64,000 bases of DNA from Mixophyes australis (GCA_036250195.1 JAVHZZ010000006.1:156538224-156602223), one strand, 5' to 3'. Positions 11,853-23,480 are shown, counted from the stretch's first letter. Numbers and translations: made by a program. The notes: generated by a model not told the origin, from the letters alone.

Positions 11853-12290
11853 TGCCATACAGTTGTGTTCCCAAATCATATTATGCCACAATAGTGCCCC
11901 AGTTCATATTATGCCACAATAGTGCCCCCAAATCATATTATGCCACAATAGTGCCCCAGTTCATATTATGCCACAATAGTGCCCCCAAATCATATTATGC
12001 CACAATAGTGCTCCAGTTCATACAATAGTACCCCCAAATCATATTATACCACAATACTGCCCCCAGTTGATATTATGCCACAATAGGGCCCCCAAATCAT
12101 ATTATACCATACAGTAGGGCCCCAAAATCATATTATGCCATACAGTAGTGCCCCAAGTCATATTATGCCATACAGTAGTGCCCCAAATCATATTATGCCA
12201 TACAGTAGTGCCCCAAGTCATATTATGCCATACAGTAGTGCCCCAAATCATATTATGCCATACAGCAGTGCCCCCAAATCATATTATGCG
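11853..12290. repeat. 28-30-bp minisatellite, about 15 copies
   Basis: The unit is catattatgccacaatagtg plus cccc(a/c)a(a/g)tt. Spacings between successive atgcca are 28-29 bases early and 30 later, where catacagtag replaces cacaatag. One further unit lies at 10070-10100 on the other side of the 1.75-kb hAT element, so the array was split by that insertion. Alternating aaatcat and agttcat units give a dimeric pattern in the first half. Confidence 0.85.
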
Positions 12291-12399
12291 ACAGAGTGAA
12301 CATATTAACACCACTAAATTATATTTGTATAAACTGTGAGTTTATATAAATATTCATTAGGAATAATTATGGACTATACAGCATCACCCCTCCCCCCTG

Positions 12400-12550
12400 T
12401 TTTTCTGTGTGGCACCCTTTCTCTCTCTCTCCTCCCTCCCCCACCCATTTTTCTGTGTGGCATCCTTTCTCTCTCTCCCCCCGTTTTTCTGTGTGGCATT
12501 CCCTCTCCAGCCCCCCCCCCCCCCCTCCCCCCATTTTTCTGGATGGCATT
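12400..12550. repeat. CT-rich minisatellite, 3-4 units of about 45-60 bp
   Basis: Repeats of tttttctgtgtggca followed by ccctttctctctct and poly-C. The open frames crossing it on both strands are repeat artefacts. A hAT-like left terminus (ctagccgtaactagatactt) follows at about 12633. Confidence 0.7.
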
Positions 12551-12939
12551 CTTTTCTCTGTCTGCTTCTCTGACAGCTGCCTTGCAGGACCCGTACAGAT
12601 TTGAATGTGCAGCGCTAATACCTTATGGCCTAGCCGTAACTAGATACTTTAGAGCTCTGGGCAAGAGAGAATACTGCCATGGACCTTGGTGGAAGTAGAT
12701 GCTGCCTGACCCTTTACAAGATCGTAGAACATTCTCCAACCCTGTACTGCAGTCTTCTACCTGTTCTTGTAGTTTGACTCTCTGGTGCTGATGATGGTGT
12801 CTTAACCTCAGTTGCTGCTTGGTTGTAATGTTTCAGTCCTGTTTTAGAAAGAGATTTATTATTCACTTCTTGGAAAGCTGAGCAGTGAGTAAACCATCTA
12901 GTCCTTCCTCCCGCTAAGTCTGCCAGACATTAAGTCAGT

Positions 12940-13260
12940 AGCTTTATTTGTTTAATAAACCTTCACATTTAATAAATATGCCTATTTCCCCCCATACACC
13001 CCAATGTTAAGTTAATAGTACCCACTTTTAACAATAAGGCCTCCTGCCTCCCAACCTTAACATTAAATTAATAGCATTCCCATTTATTATGTAGATCTCC
13101 CCCCCGATCATAAAATGAATTCCGATTTAAGTTAACAGACACATCCCCTCCACCAGCCTTGGCATTAAATTAATAACATTCCCATTTAGTAAAGATGTCT
13201 ATTTCCTCCATCAGCCGCAAAATAAAATGAATAGCCTACAAATTCCCCCCACATTTAAAT
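12940..13260. repeat. second copy of the ccc-attaaattaatag minisatellite
   Basis: Same unit type as 9590-10092: gcattaaattaatagcattcccattta and variants, about six degenerate units. Together with similar leader text this marks a duplicated dispersed element. Confidence 0.6.
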
Positions 13261-13379
13261 GAGACTATAATTGGTAATAAAGCCATCACTACTTTTTGAA
13301 TACTTATTGATTTATTTTATTTTTTTTAAATTCTATTTAATTACATATTATGTTTTATAGTATTTATGCCCAACCAAGC

Positions 13380-14049
13380 TGTCTTATGTTGAATAGCCAG
13401 GAGCTCATGTTGCTATGGAAACGCAGGGCAAAGCAGAGGTCAGCCCTGCCAGTGAGACTGAGCTGGGAGGAGAGAGAGAGGAAGGAATGAAAAAACACAG
13501 AGGGAGATGTGCTGCAACCTGAGGTGTTTATGACAGCAGCAGGGGAAGGAGAGAGGTCAGATAAAAGAGTCTGCGAGAAAGACAGAGTGTACAAACAAAG
13601 AGAGAGACTTCAGAGCTATCAAAAGAGATGCTGGGCGGAGCTTTGCACAGAAAAGTCCTAAAGCTATATTCCTGCAGAAAACAAGCTATCAAGCAGCCTG
13701 AGGGAGATTACACAGAAAAGCGAGCCTATGTGTGGAGAGGGAGACTGCTGCTATTAGTGAATTGCGTGTGAGTAGTGAGGGACAACTAAGAATAATCAGG
13801 CTTGCAGTTAGTCCGGACCTAACAGTGATTGAGACCGTTATCTTCACCCAGAGGAAGACATACAAGTAATAACACATCAAACACTGTAACATTATAAATG
13901 CTGCACTAAGAAAATAACACTATGAGCCTGAGGCATTAAGGGACACATACAAAGAGCATTGTGTGTTTGCTTTAAACCACACGTAAATCGTCTCTGCATA
14001 CTCCTGAAGTCAATAAGGAAAAGATCTAAAGATTTTGTATTGCTGATTA
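13380..14049 (+). other. probable upstream part of the gypsy fragment; no open frame
   Basis: Purine-rich sequence directly upstream of the RT fragment and probably derived from the same retroelement, but no LTR boundary could be set. A gttgctatggaaac at 13409-13422 matches the RFX X-box consensus, so a promoter remnant is possible. Confidence 0.35.
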
Positions 14050-14246
14050 CGGGATGAACTGGTAGAAAATCTAGCTGCTAGTAACTATCTGACTACTCTT
14101 GACTTAACCAAGGGCAATTGCCAAATTCCCCATACTTCCTCACCCAAGTCAAGGTTTGCATTTTCCACCCCTGATGGTATTTTCAAATATAAAGTAACAC
14201 CCTTGGAGTTGCATGGCGTACCTGTCAACTTCCAAAGGGCCGCTTA

Positions 14247-15148
14247 TACCGCTTTCATACTGCCGCCCCTGCAATATCCTGGGTTTTTCAAGCCGGGTTT
14301 TTGCAGAGTCTCCGAGCGTCCCAGCTCAGAGACCCCATTCACACTGCACCTAGGATCCAGGAATTTCCCGGGTCGACCACATTCATACTGAACACGGGTC
14401 TGCCCTGGCAATAAGTGTGAGTCATCACAAGAGGAGCTTTCATAGGCTGAAAAATAATGAGTTCATTTAAAGGGGACTAGCTTTTTCTGCACACAAAGAT
14501 GAGGTCAAAGTGGGTGGTGACTGTTCATAGGATTGATTTAATCATGACCGACGAGTCACTCTTGTGTAGCCCGAAGTTCATGTTTTATAATAATGCATAA
14601 CGATGACATCATCCTCAAGCGTCCCAGACACCTAATCCAGAGCTGGATTTAGACCTCATGGGGCCCTAGGCAAGATTCTGGTTTGGGGGCTCCTCCCTGA
14701 AAAAATCCATAGCACTATAGTTTTTTAGCATAACATATACCCATAGTCAGAGGCTGGCTGGCAGACTTTAGCCCGGGGGGCAAGCATATAGCACTGGCCC
14801 ATAAGTAGCGGTCCATTTTCAAAGGGTGGTCTCACTGCCGGCCCTGGGAGGGCCCTCTGGGGGCCGCTGGGCCCTAGGCAATTGCCTAGGTTGCCTAATG
14901 GTAAATCCGGCCCTGACCCAATCAGCTGCTTTAAGTGAGACCCGGGTTGAAAAACCCGGGTCTCACCATTCATAATGCAGGCTAGCCAGGGCCGACACAG
15001 GAATTACCCCACCAAAAGTCCCGGGTCCAAATCCCGGGTTTTCAGACCAGGGATTTTTCACTAACACCATTCATACTGCGCATAAACCCAGGTCGTCTGG
15101 GATTGCCCCTGCAAAAACCCTGGTTTTTCATGCAGCATTAATGGGGTA
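14247..15148. mobile_element. Harbinger-like foldback MITE, TTA target duplication
   Basis: The ends taccgctttcatactgc and, read inward from the right, taccccattaatgctgc are imperfect inverted repeats. TTA flanks both sides (14244-14246, 15149-15151), as PIF/Harbinger elements prefer. The interior contains repeated acccgggt palindromes, each near accattcatactgc. A 278-base hAT MITE is inserted within it. No coding capacity. Confidence 0.75.
14638..14915. mobile_element. hAT MITE with 8-bp target duplication (7 of 8 match)
   Basis: The left end cagagctggattta and the right end taaatccggccctg form terminal inverted repeats. The flanks acctaatc (14630-14637) and acccaatc (14916-14923) are an 8-bp duplication with one change. 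The interior has the ggggccctaggcaa and ttgcctagg inverted pair typical of this family; fragments of the family recur at 8130-8187, 9209, 16060-16127 and 30613. Confidence 0.9.
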
Positions 15149-15296
15149 TTATTTAGATGACACAGTGATTTGTACTCCAGACTGTAAATCACATCTAGCC
15201 AAAGTCGTCCACCATACTGTGTGGAAGACTGGGGTGGAGGCACTCAAGAGAGAGAGAAACAACATTTCACCACTCTTTTCAGAGAACTAGGGACCA

Positions 15297-15860
15297 CCTG
15301 TTCGCTGCAGTCACCTCCCCCCCACCTGTTCTTTGCAGCCACCACACCCTGTTCTCTGCAGCCACCTCTCCACCCACTGTTCTCTGCAGTCACTTCTCCC
15401 CGAACCTGCTCTCTGCAGCTACCTCTTCTCCCCGAACCTGCTCTCTGCAGCTACCTCTTCTCCCCACCTGTTCTCTGCAGCCACCTCTCCTCCCACCTGT
15501 TCTCTGCAGCCACCTCTCCTCCCACCTGTTCTCTGCAGCCACCTCTCACCCCACCTGTTCTCTGCAGCCACCTCTCCTCCCACCTGTTCTCTGCAGCCAC
15601 CTCTCCACCCACTGTTCTCTGCAGTCACTTCTCCCCGAACCTGCTCTCTGCAGCTACCTCTTCTCCCCGAACCTGCTCTCTGCAGCTACCTCTTCTCCCC
15701 ACCTGTTCTCTGCAGCCACCTCTCCTCCCACCTGTTCTCTGCAGCCACCTCTCCTCCCACCTGTTCTCTGCAGACACCTCTCACCCCACCTGTTCTCTGC
15801 AGTCGCCTATCCCGCTCCGCTGTTCTCTGCAACCACTTATGCCTTCCTCGCATTCTCTGC
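15297..15860. repeat. 29-bp minisatellite with a 235-bp higher-order repeat
   Basis: The unit is cacctgttctctgcagccac followed by ctctcctcc; every unit carries a ctgcag. About 19 units. A block that starts cacccactgttctctgcagt at 15371 recurs at 15606, so eight units were duplicated together with a 235-base period. The 226- and 184-residue open frames across it are by-products, because the unit length cycles all three frames through similar peptides. Confidence 0.9.
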
Positions 15861-16059
15861 ATCCCAATCTCCCCGCGTTTTCTATGAAGCATTCTAATTA
15901 ACTTTTCTTCTTCTTTTCTCTTTCTGTTTGCTTATCTGTTTCTGCTTCTCCTTTGTTCTTTATGTTCTTCCTGGCTCCGCTCGACTTCTCTACAATGACC
16001 GAGAGCTGGACAGATGCTGAAATGCGGTGCTGCGCTTTGCCAGCACCACATTCAAATAG

Positions 16060-16127
16060 ACCTGGGGCAAGTAGCAGACAGGCGTTGTGCCTCCTTGCGC
16101 CCTTGGGGATCGCACCTTATGGCCCTG
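16060..16127. mobile_element. probable hAT MITE right-end fragment
   Basis: The text ccttgcgcccttgggg and caccttatggccctg resembles the right end of the CAGGGC MITE family. No left partner was found unless the minisatellite at 15297-15860 is internal to this element. Confidence 0.4.
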
Positions 16128-16129
16128 CC

Positions 16130-18860
16130 TTGTGGAATTAAGTTCTGTAAAAATAACAGTGAAGACTATCTTGGACAGAATGGCAAGAATATGTATAGAG
16201 TTACACATTTGTACAGCTTATTTAGAGTGTAAACACAATGCCTGGGACAGTGCCAAAGCTAAATACATTCTTGGGAATATACAAATAATCTTACAAACTT
16301 TTCAGTGAAGCACACTGAAACCTAATTACATAGCCAAATATCATGTAATTATCCTGTAAGATTACTGGGATATTGGAGAATGACATGCAACACAAAACTC
16401 ATTTTGTTTAGGATCAATTTGAGTAAGGAAGTCCAAGCAATCATAATTGCTGGGATAGAACATTGCCTCTGGGAGCCATCTTTTGTGTGTGTGTGATGAA
16501 ATCTGCATGTTAAGATCTCATTTACTTAGCTCTATATTCTGGAAGTCTGCCATGCTGATGTTCAGAGTCAGGCTTAGAGTAGCCAGCATGTGATAAAGAC
16601 ATCACTTTGCAATACATGGAAATCAATAGCTCTCTTTATCTCTGAATCCGAGAAAGTCTGTCCCGAAATAAAGAGGAAATAAGACTTTAAGCTGCTTGGG
16701 CCTCATATGTTGACTTATAATTTATTATAAGTGTGAGAAATATATGAAGCTTATTTTCAGAAAGAAGTCTAAACATAGAGGTGGAAAAAGTTTATGATTA
16801 GGTATGCAGAGATATATAATACTTCCAACACAATCTGCAAAGACCTTGGAAATATTCAGAATGGGTGGAGTTGATCCTTTGTGTAAAGAGCTATATTTAT
16901 GCCAAATAGCCCTTCTGAGCCTAATTTTAATGAGCTGTGATTTGTATACTGATCATCAGATGGTGCTCTGAATTATATACTGATCATCAGAAGATTATCT
17001 GCATTGTATTGATTGCTTTGTCAAGGTAAAATGAAATATACTCCAAGGGAACATATCCCCCTCTAGTTTTTCCCTCAGCTGCAGTGTCGAAGTTTGCTAA
17101 TATTAGATAGTAGAAAGGGAATGGATCTTCTGCTCAACATGATAAGACATTAGACAAGGAGTTGACAGATCCCATCGCTCTGTATTACACGGGACTTGTC
17201 AAAAAGCTAATTAGTGATAATGTTTCAGGATTTTCACAGGCTGCTGAAACAGAAAATTGCTTTTGTGCTTTGGGAAGAATATGTCACTTTCAGAAATATA
17301 AACAAGCTCTCAAGAGGCGATACTAAAAGGGAAGATGAGTGAAATAGGAGAAAAATTAAGATATTTACTTACGGTTGAAAGAAAAAGACAAGTCTGAAAG
17401 CTATGAACAGAGAAACCATAAATTAGTGTAATATTTAATCTTCTGCACAGCAGTTATCAGGGACATTGCAATGTGCAGTCCAGATGTAGACCTACTATGT
17501 TGCTAACAAATTTGTGCTGGTTAACTTGGGGTGTGGAATCTAATGGGAACATGGTTTTCACTTGGGACCCCTTTAAACTAGTAATGGGCCACAGTTCGCT
17601 AGCATAATGATGGTCAGAAAAAAAAGTCAATTTTAAGGGCACTAATTTATCAATGGTAAGAAAAGCTGAGGTTGGGAAACTGGCAAACAAACATTGTCAG
17701 AACAGATTGGTACACAAAGAAACGGACAGCATAAGTTAGCAACATTTTCTTCAGGCAGAGTGAAACTAAATTGTCAAACAAGTTAAGTAAACAATCTAAT
17801 TATTTAATCATTAAACCTCCATGTCTGTAATTATTCATTCCTGTGTCAGTATTTTATTATTTTACAGCTGAACCTCAATTTAAGTGAAACTGTAACATTC
17901 ACTTCTAATAATAAAAATGTGTGCTACATTCATGAAAGTTTGTAAATGACCCTTTGTGCCAAGGTGTTTTAGGGCTCAAGACAAAGTAGCCAAGTTCCCC
18001 TCTGCCACACAAAATTGGTTGACAAACTGTGACATTCTTCCCATAAGGGAAGGCCAAGGCTTCGGCATCCAAACTTTGTCCGACAAACTTCACCTCCTGA
18101 CCCACAGTATGCCTCTCCCCACCACCAGTCACTGGCCACTCACTGCAAGAGTGAATGCAATGACTGAGCAGAAGAGGCAAAAGAGTGAGAGGAACTACTA
18201 CTGACACGAATTCAGTCCCTGCAACTACTCCCCTAGTGAATGACTAGTAACCAGAGTGATCAGGAGTAACAGCATACAATTTCCATGTCAGGTAGCAGAA
18301 TGAGACTAAATGGCCCTGGAAGTGTAGTCCGTACAGTACATTTTTGCTGTGATTCACTTGGCTCACTCTTTTCACATACCATGGTACACTCCTACTTTCT
18401 CCTTTGTATAGTACTTCCAGACAATTTGGGTGATCAATTGCATGATTGCAGGCCCAATACAAAATACAGGCAAAATACAAATGCGCATACAGAAAAAAAA
18501 ACTTTACCTACTTCGTTATCTTCAGAAATCCCCACTGACTGATGATCTCTGGCTGGCTATTAGATAATCTAACTGAGATAATGTTTAGACAATGAGAACA
18601 AGGTCATCCTCTATATCAGGACGTCAGGGGAAGAGGTGAGGCATTCTGGACATCCTGTACTCAACAGAACCAGCTCTGATTGTAATGATTAACAAAGAGG
18701 CTTAATTACCTGTAAGAGTTTCAGAGTCACTTCTAATGAATACTGAATTGTTACTCATACAATGTAACAGATGTTTAGGTCTGACACAGTTATTAATCAG
18801 TAATAGGAAATTTGGCTCATGTAAACATACAAGCTAGCCTCCAGTCCTCCATCAATCATT
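16130..18860. other. no gene or element recognised
   Basis: AT-rich noncoding DNA, apparently unique within the window. A short direct repeat of atactgatcatcaga lies near 16946-16992. No open frame longer than about 100 residues and no motif. Confidence 0.55.
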
Positions 18861-18889
18861 ACCCATAGAACTTAGGGGAGATAACAGAC

Positions 18890-19070
18890 ACTTAACATTT
18901 TTATAGAGCGCTGGATCCCCACAGATAGTGGAGAGAAATAGGACAGGCTACACTTGAAAATGGCATTAGTAATGATGAGCTGTTGAAGATTCATTATAAA
19001 GGACATTGTTCCTGCCCTAGGGAAGTCAAATTTATTTTTATTGTCTTTCCCTTTCATCATCTACATCTAC
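18890..19070 (-). other. possible antisense L2-related tail
   Basis: Text near 18895-18925 (aacatttttatagagcgctg) and 19000-19040 resembles the inverse of L2-like 3' ends, but much weaker than at 10405 or 60125. Confidence 0.3.
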
Positions 19071-19199
19071 AGATGCAACCAGTTGAGTTTGAGACTATTA
19101 TGTCTGTGCATTGAGAATTAGCTTTTTTGCATGACAAAGTAATGTTTTCTCACACAATGAAACTAAACCAACAGGCCTGAGCGGCCTGAGCAAATGTAA

Positions 19200-19445
19200 T
19201 TCCTACTTGCCCACTTTTTAAACCTCTCCTCCAGGAGATCCTGGACAGTAGATTATGTGACATCACATCACCATGGCCCAGCCCCCTGCTATAATATGCC
19301 GAAATTAACGGCATTGCGTAGTGGGGGGCGGGATCGATGATGTAAAGTTGCATAATGAAGCCCCGCCTCCACCATGATACAGCAGGATGCCTACTCTTCC
19401 AGGAGTCTGGGAGGACTCCTCAAAATTTGTGAGTCTCCCAGAAAT
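19200..19445. repeat. probable dispersed foldback repeat
   Basis: The segment starts with ctcctccaggagatcctgg and ends with gagtctgggaggactcctc and gagtctcccagaa, giving inverted CTCC/GGAG arms around a GC-rich centre with catgatacagcagg. Similar tctgggagactcctgaa text occurs near 55740. Ends undefined. Confidence 0.4.
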
Positions 19446-19449
19446 TCAG

Positions 19450-20835
19450 AGAGAGTAATCTAGTATGATATAAGTGGATCTAATAAAAATACACTCCTAA
19501 AGGGGCCCTGGGCTCTGTGACCAACTATCTGCTCCCCTGGCCTAGCACATGAAAATGTGCCCACGGGCCTGGTGCCCGAATGAACTGTAGAAAGCATGCG
19601 CAGGCCTATGTAAGAGTGCCTGAAAGCCTCTCCTGGGAATCAGCAGGGAGGAGCCTTGCTTATAAGCTCTTTGCCTTCCCCCTACTGTCTTCTTGGATTC
19701 AGCACCATCTTCTTGTTTGACCCCAGAGTCTTCTGTTCTGCCTTGCCGACTGCTGTCACCCTCAAGGCTCTGTTGCAGCTCTCTCCACTGTATTTTTACT
19801 CACACTCTTCTCTCCAGATGGCCGTCCAGGTTTATCTCCACCATTGGCCTTGCTTTGCCACTCACAGCAGCTAAAGGTAAGCTGTTGCAAGGGGGTGGAC
19901 CAATGACATGGCAAGTTCCATAATGGTCTTTGATTGGACCAAAGCAAATCTTCATAGATTTGCTTGGTTCAGGGCTGAAAGACAAAGATGGATCCCTCCC
20001 AGTGCTCTGGCGCTCAAGCCCCTCTGTTCAGCTCGGCAACCTCTTCACACTTCTGAGATTCAAAACATGTCCCTCATTCGGGCAGTTTATTTAGCTCCAC
20101 ATGACATCTTGCCACAAAACCACTACCAGGGTGTTCACACTTTCCATCTTCTTGAATTCAGGGTGACTTTCCCATCTTTAGGATAGTGACATGATGTTTT
20201 AGACAGCAGCTTCCCTTTTTAGATATGGGTTGTGTGGATAAGGAGCTTCCCCTCTCTCTTAATGGAGGTTTTTTTTATTAGCTACCTGCCACACATCCAC
20301 CTCTCCTGGTGATTGTGGATTGCAATCTTTCCAAGGGGGCCGCTGTATGTAGGTACTCCCCTTACATCTGCCAGACAGCAGCTGTAGTGATCCCTATGCC
20401 AAAACTCTGAGGGAGCCCAGGACCTCCTCCTCTCCCATTCTGGTCCAGCAAATGGCGGTCCTCCCTTTCACATAGGAAACCACTTGATGGCCCCATCTCT
20501 GGAATTACGGAACATCCGCACCATGCCAGTGATTACGTGGCCAATAGTGACAAAATTTATATCTGCACTTCTGTTGGGGATGGCGGATTCTTTATTGAAG
20601 GGATGAGCAGTTCATATTTGGAGATCCGATATTTGGGGTTCCAAGTGAAACTGAGTCATAACATTAGATAAATGAAACAAAAAAAACTGTAGTGTAAGGA
20701 GTGTAGGGTGCAAGAGATAAAAATGTTGAAACACACACTAAATTTTGAACATTAGAGAGCATGTCTCATGGAGAGTGAAGAACAATAAGATGTCATTAGA
20801 TAGACAGTGCATGAGTAGATATTTAGACAAGTAGA
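19450..20835. other. no recognised gene
   Basis: Moderately CT-rich sequence with short overlapping open frames but no family motif. A splice-donor-like aaaggtaagct at 19875 stands alone. It may be degraded retroelement leader, which I cannot show. Confidence 0.45.
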
Positions 20836-20837
20836 TA

Positions 20838-20901
20838 GATACCCAACTGTAAAGTGTTACGTAATTTGTTGGGGCTATATAAATAAATGTTGATGATTAT
20901 A
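20838..20901 (+). mobile_element. L2-type LINE 3' tail
   Basis: The text caactgtaaagtgttacgta followed by atttgttggggctatataaataaatg is the standard 3' end of L2-like LINEs. It closely parallels the tail of the LINE ending at 33157. Only the tail is visible. Confidence 0.75.
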
Positions 20902-21439
20902 GATGAAGGTGGCTTGCACACATATTAATAATACCTCAAAGACTATGCACACAATACATTTGGAACATTATAGGGCATCCATCACAGACACTGATGCTAC
21001 AGAAACAGGCAGAAGTCATCGAGTGGACAATGGTATGAATATTTCACTTATAAAATTAAATAGATGAAGGTGGCCTGCACCCATACTAAAAAATTCAAAG
21101 GCTAGTACTATGCACTTCTTAATGGACAGAGTATTTATCGGAGGCCAAGAGCTGAGCTTTCAATTACCTTGTTTTACTTAAGTGTTTGTTAATGCTAAGA
21201 GTAAGGTAGACCTGTGCCATAATGCTGCCCTCGTGAATCGAATGAGGGGACTCTGATATATTTGCCAGTTACCATGTATATCTACATCCAGTTACCATGT
21301 ATACCTTCATACTAATGTCAAATTTGAGATTAAATTACTCTCTAAATCTCCATTTGTCCTTTAGGCTGAGCTCAAGTGTATGTATCTGATCTAGTACAGT
21401 TGATTCGGGACCCCCTGAATGGGCAGGTCTGCTTGGTCT

Positions 21440-21850
21440 GATGTCGGAAGGCTGGTGATGTTTGGAGCCCGAACGAGATAAGGTCAGGAGAGAACATCAG
21501 AATATCATCTATATATACCATCACCGAACTGTAGAATAGGTTTTAGAAAATGACGTTAATGAAGGGCTGAAATACCGTAGTATTACAAAGCCCGAAAGGC
21601 ATCACTAAGTAGTCGTAGTGTCCATCGCGGGTACTAAAGCAGTCTTTCACTCATCCCCTTCCTGGATACGGATTAGATTGTAAGCTCCTCATAGATCCAG
21701 TTTGAATAAAATTTTGGAGCCACTAATCCGATTGAATAACTCAGTAGTGAGAGGAAGAGGGTACCCGTTCTTGACGGTTATGGCATTTAATTGCCGATAG
21801 TCAATACAGGGACTCAACATCCCGTTCTTCTTCTTCCCAGGGTAATAAAC
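21440..21850 (-). pseudogene. reverse transcriptase fragment of element D
   Basis: The minus strand reads [20 protein letters not shown] and, after a break, LDL(stop)GAYNLIRI, corresponding to residues 283-330 of B's pol, which has CIDYRPLNRITVKNRYPLPL. Several stops and frameshifts are present. It ends before a recognisable YLDD. Confidence 0.8.
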
Positions 21851-21929
21851 ATTAAGAAATCAGAGCCAACAGAGGTGTAGGGAGTGCTGAACTTAACTTC
21901 TAGATCGGCCTCCATGTTACTGGCTAGGA

Positions 21930-22801
21930 GAAGGCATTTCCCGGCCTCTTACAGCAGGCGGAAATTAGATGGCCTGGTTCCCCACAGTATAGACAGAGGT
22001 TTTGCTTCAAGCGCCTCTCTCTCTCTTCGGGAAAGAGACTGCATGGGTTCATCAGGAGGCACTGGATTCTGGAAACGGGCAGCAAAATGTGAGGTAAAAC
22101 ATTTACCCGACGATCTCTCTTGTGTTTGTTCCTGGAAGCGTAAATCAATTCTGTTACACAAGGAAATTAGAGAATCGAGGTCCACAGAAAGTTCTCAGGA
22201 GACTAACTCATCCTTTTATGCGGTCTGCCATTTCCTGCAAAAATTGGACTGCATACTGGTTCACGGTCTGGGAGCCTTGACGTAATTCAAAAGTCTGGAA
22301 GTCGCAGAAGAGACCCGACCAGGCTCATAAAAAATCTTGCAGATAGCTTAGATGAAGGATGAGGCGCTCTGAAGGAGAGGATCATTTCGTTCCCGTAAAG
22401 GAGAGGCCCAAGCTATGTCCTGACCGGAGAGCAGGGAGATAATAAACGCAACTTTAATGCGTTCTGAGAAGGATTCAGGGTTATATTCAAAATGTATCAA
22501 GCATTGGTGCAAAAAACCCCAGCATTTATTTGGCTCTCTGTCAAATTTTTATGGTGGAGGAAGGCGTAAAGATGAAGTAGCAGCTAGCGGCGAAACCTGG
22601 GTGGGTAAGGTAACACCTGAGGATGTGACAACCACAGACTGAGAGACTGCCACTGACGTTTAGAGTGACTCCACTCTTGCGGAAGCTCCCTGAATACACT
22701 GGAGGAGTTAAGACCTGTTCAGATTCTTGTTTTGCTACTCTGTGAGCCAAGTGTAATCGGAGATCACAAGCAGAAGGTTCACCGGGTTCTTCAGTATACA
22801 T
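21930..22801 (-). pseudogene. gag of element D, decayed
   Basis: It starts at 22801 with MYTEEPGEPSA, parallel to B's MTTEGSGEPSA, then AHRVAKQES. Frame breaks follow. The C-terminal zinc knuckle survives as [15 protein letters not shown], in which the CCHC spacing is intact. Just after it the slippery heptamer reads GGGAAAT (minus strand, 21942-21936) where B has GGGAAAC. Role when intact: nucleocapsid/capsid protein that packages the RNA. Confidence 0.8.
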
Positions 22802-22814
22802 GGCCAGAGTATAC

Positions 22815-23480
22815 TGTCATGATGATTAGAGCTGAAGGTCACTTGCTGGTATTTGCGCTGCTAAGCTAGGAGGCGCATAGTTTAAACACACTTTGCCAGG
22901 GACCCCCGCAAGGGAGTTTGGAGTTTGCTGCAAGGGAAGTGCAGGCCACGGCCCTCTAAGTTAGCTACCAGCAAAGTGGAAGGTGAACTGGCGTGATTGT
23001 ACAGGCAGAGGTCAAACCGTTTGGACAAGACAGGTACTAAAGGAGTAAACAAATTGTCAGAAAGCCAAAGGTCAGTTCCAATAAGAGCAGTCAGGCCAAA
23101 GAGAGATCAAGGAGCAGAACTAGAGGAAGCTGTGTCGGTACACAGGAGGTCAGGCAGAGAGCAGGGAAAAAGGCAGGAACGCTGGAGCTTAGGGAGACCT
23201 AGATACTCTTACATTCTAATGGTGCCAGAGCCTCCTTTAAATAGATATAGAGCTGCTCTGATAGGTGGACAGTGAAATTGGCGGTCAGAACAGTTGACTG
23301 CCGTCAGGGGCCGCAAGCAGTGTCTACGATGCCAAACAAGACGTGATAGGCCACGCACACGCACTGATGGCTTGGCCAGCAGGAAGGAGACATCCCATTG
23401 CCTAGCAATGGGACCTGCAGCTCCAGAAGGAAGGCAACCATCGCTGGCTGCCATGGAGTGAGCGGGGACAGTGCCTGACA
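22815..23480 (-). repeat. 5' LTR of element D (666 bp)
   Basis: It begins tgtcatgatg and ends gtgcctgaca on the plus strand (TG...CA). The minus-strand promoter has tatttaaa (23243-23236), then the predicted RNA start at 23212, spacing 31, the same as in B. The first ten RNA bases (GTAAGAGTAT) pair with the PBS (ATACTCTGGC, 22812-22803) at 8 of 10 positions. An attgcctagcaat palindrome at 23398-23410 matches the X-box palindromes of B. Confidence 0.85.

Larger units (their letters stand above)
14050..15210 (+). pseudogene. Ty3/gypsy-type reverse transcriptase fragment, split by a MITE
   Basis: The first half (about 14053-14238) reads DELVENLAASNYLTTLDLTKG, with the first RT catalytic Asp in LDLTKG, and later TPLELHGVPVNFQR, a degenerate form of the MPFGLHGAPATFQR motif. 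The second half (15147-15210) reads YYLDD followed by TVICTPDCKSHLAKV, carrying the YxDD catalytic motif. A 902-base Harbinger-like element lies between. Removing it with one 3-base duplication puts the two halves back in one frame, which supports the boundaries. The fragment also lacks the usual residues between the FQR and YLDD motifs, and there is no intact domain before or after. The LHGxPxxFQR form suggests a gypsy lineage different from A, B and the 21-23 kb copy. Confidence 0.75.
21430..23480 (-). mobile_element. truncated Ty3/gypsy chromovirus relic (element D)
   Basis: Reading on the minus strand: a 5' LTR (23480-22815), a 13-base leader, a decayed gag (22801 to about 21930), a gap where protease should be, then a decayed RT fragment (about 21850-21440). 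RNase H, integrase and the 3' LTR are absent. The leader and gag start match element B closely, so D belongs to the same lineage but is older. Confidence 0.85.

Noticed and set aside
15221..15901. 226- and 184-residue open frames rich in Ser, Leu, Cys and Pro
   Set aside because: They translate the 29-bp minisatellite in overlapping frames; no conserved start context, domain or codon bias.
19875..19885. Splice-donor-like aaaggtaagct as evidence for a host exon
   Set aside because: No supporting open frame, acceptor or promoter nearby; single donors of this quality occur by chance.
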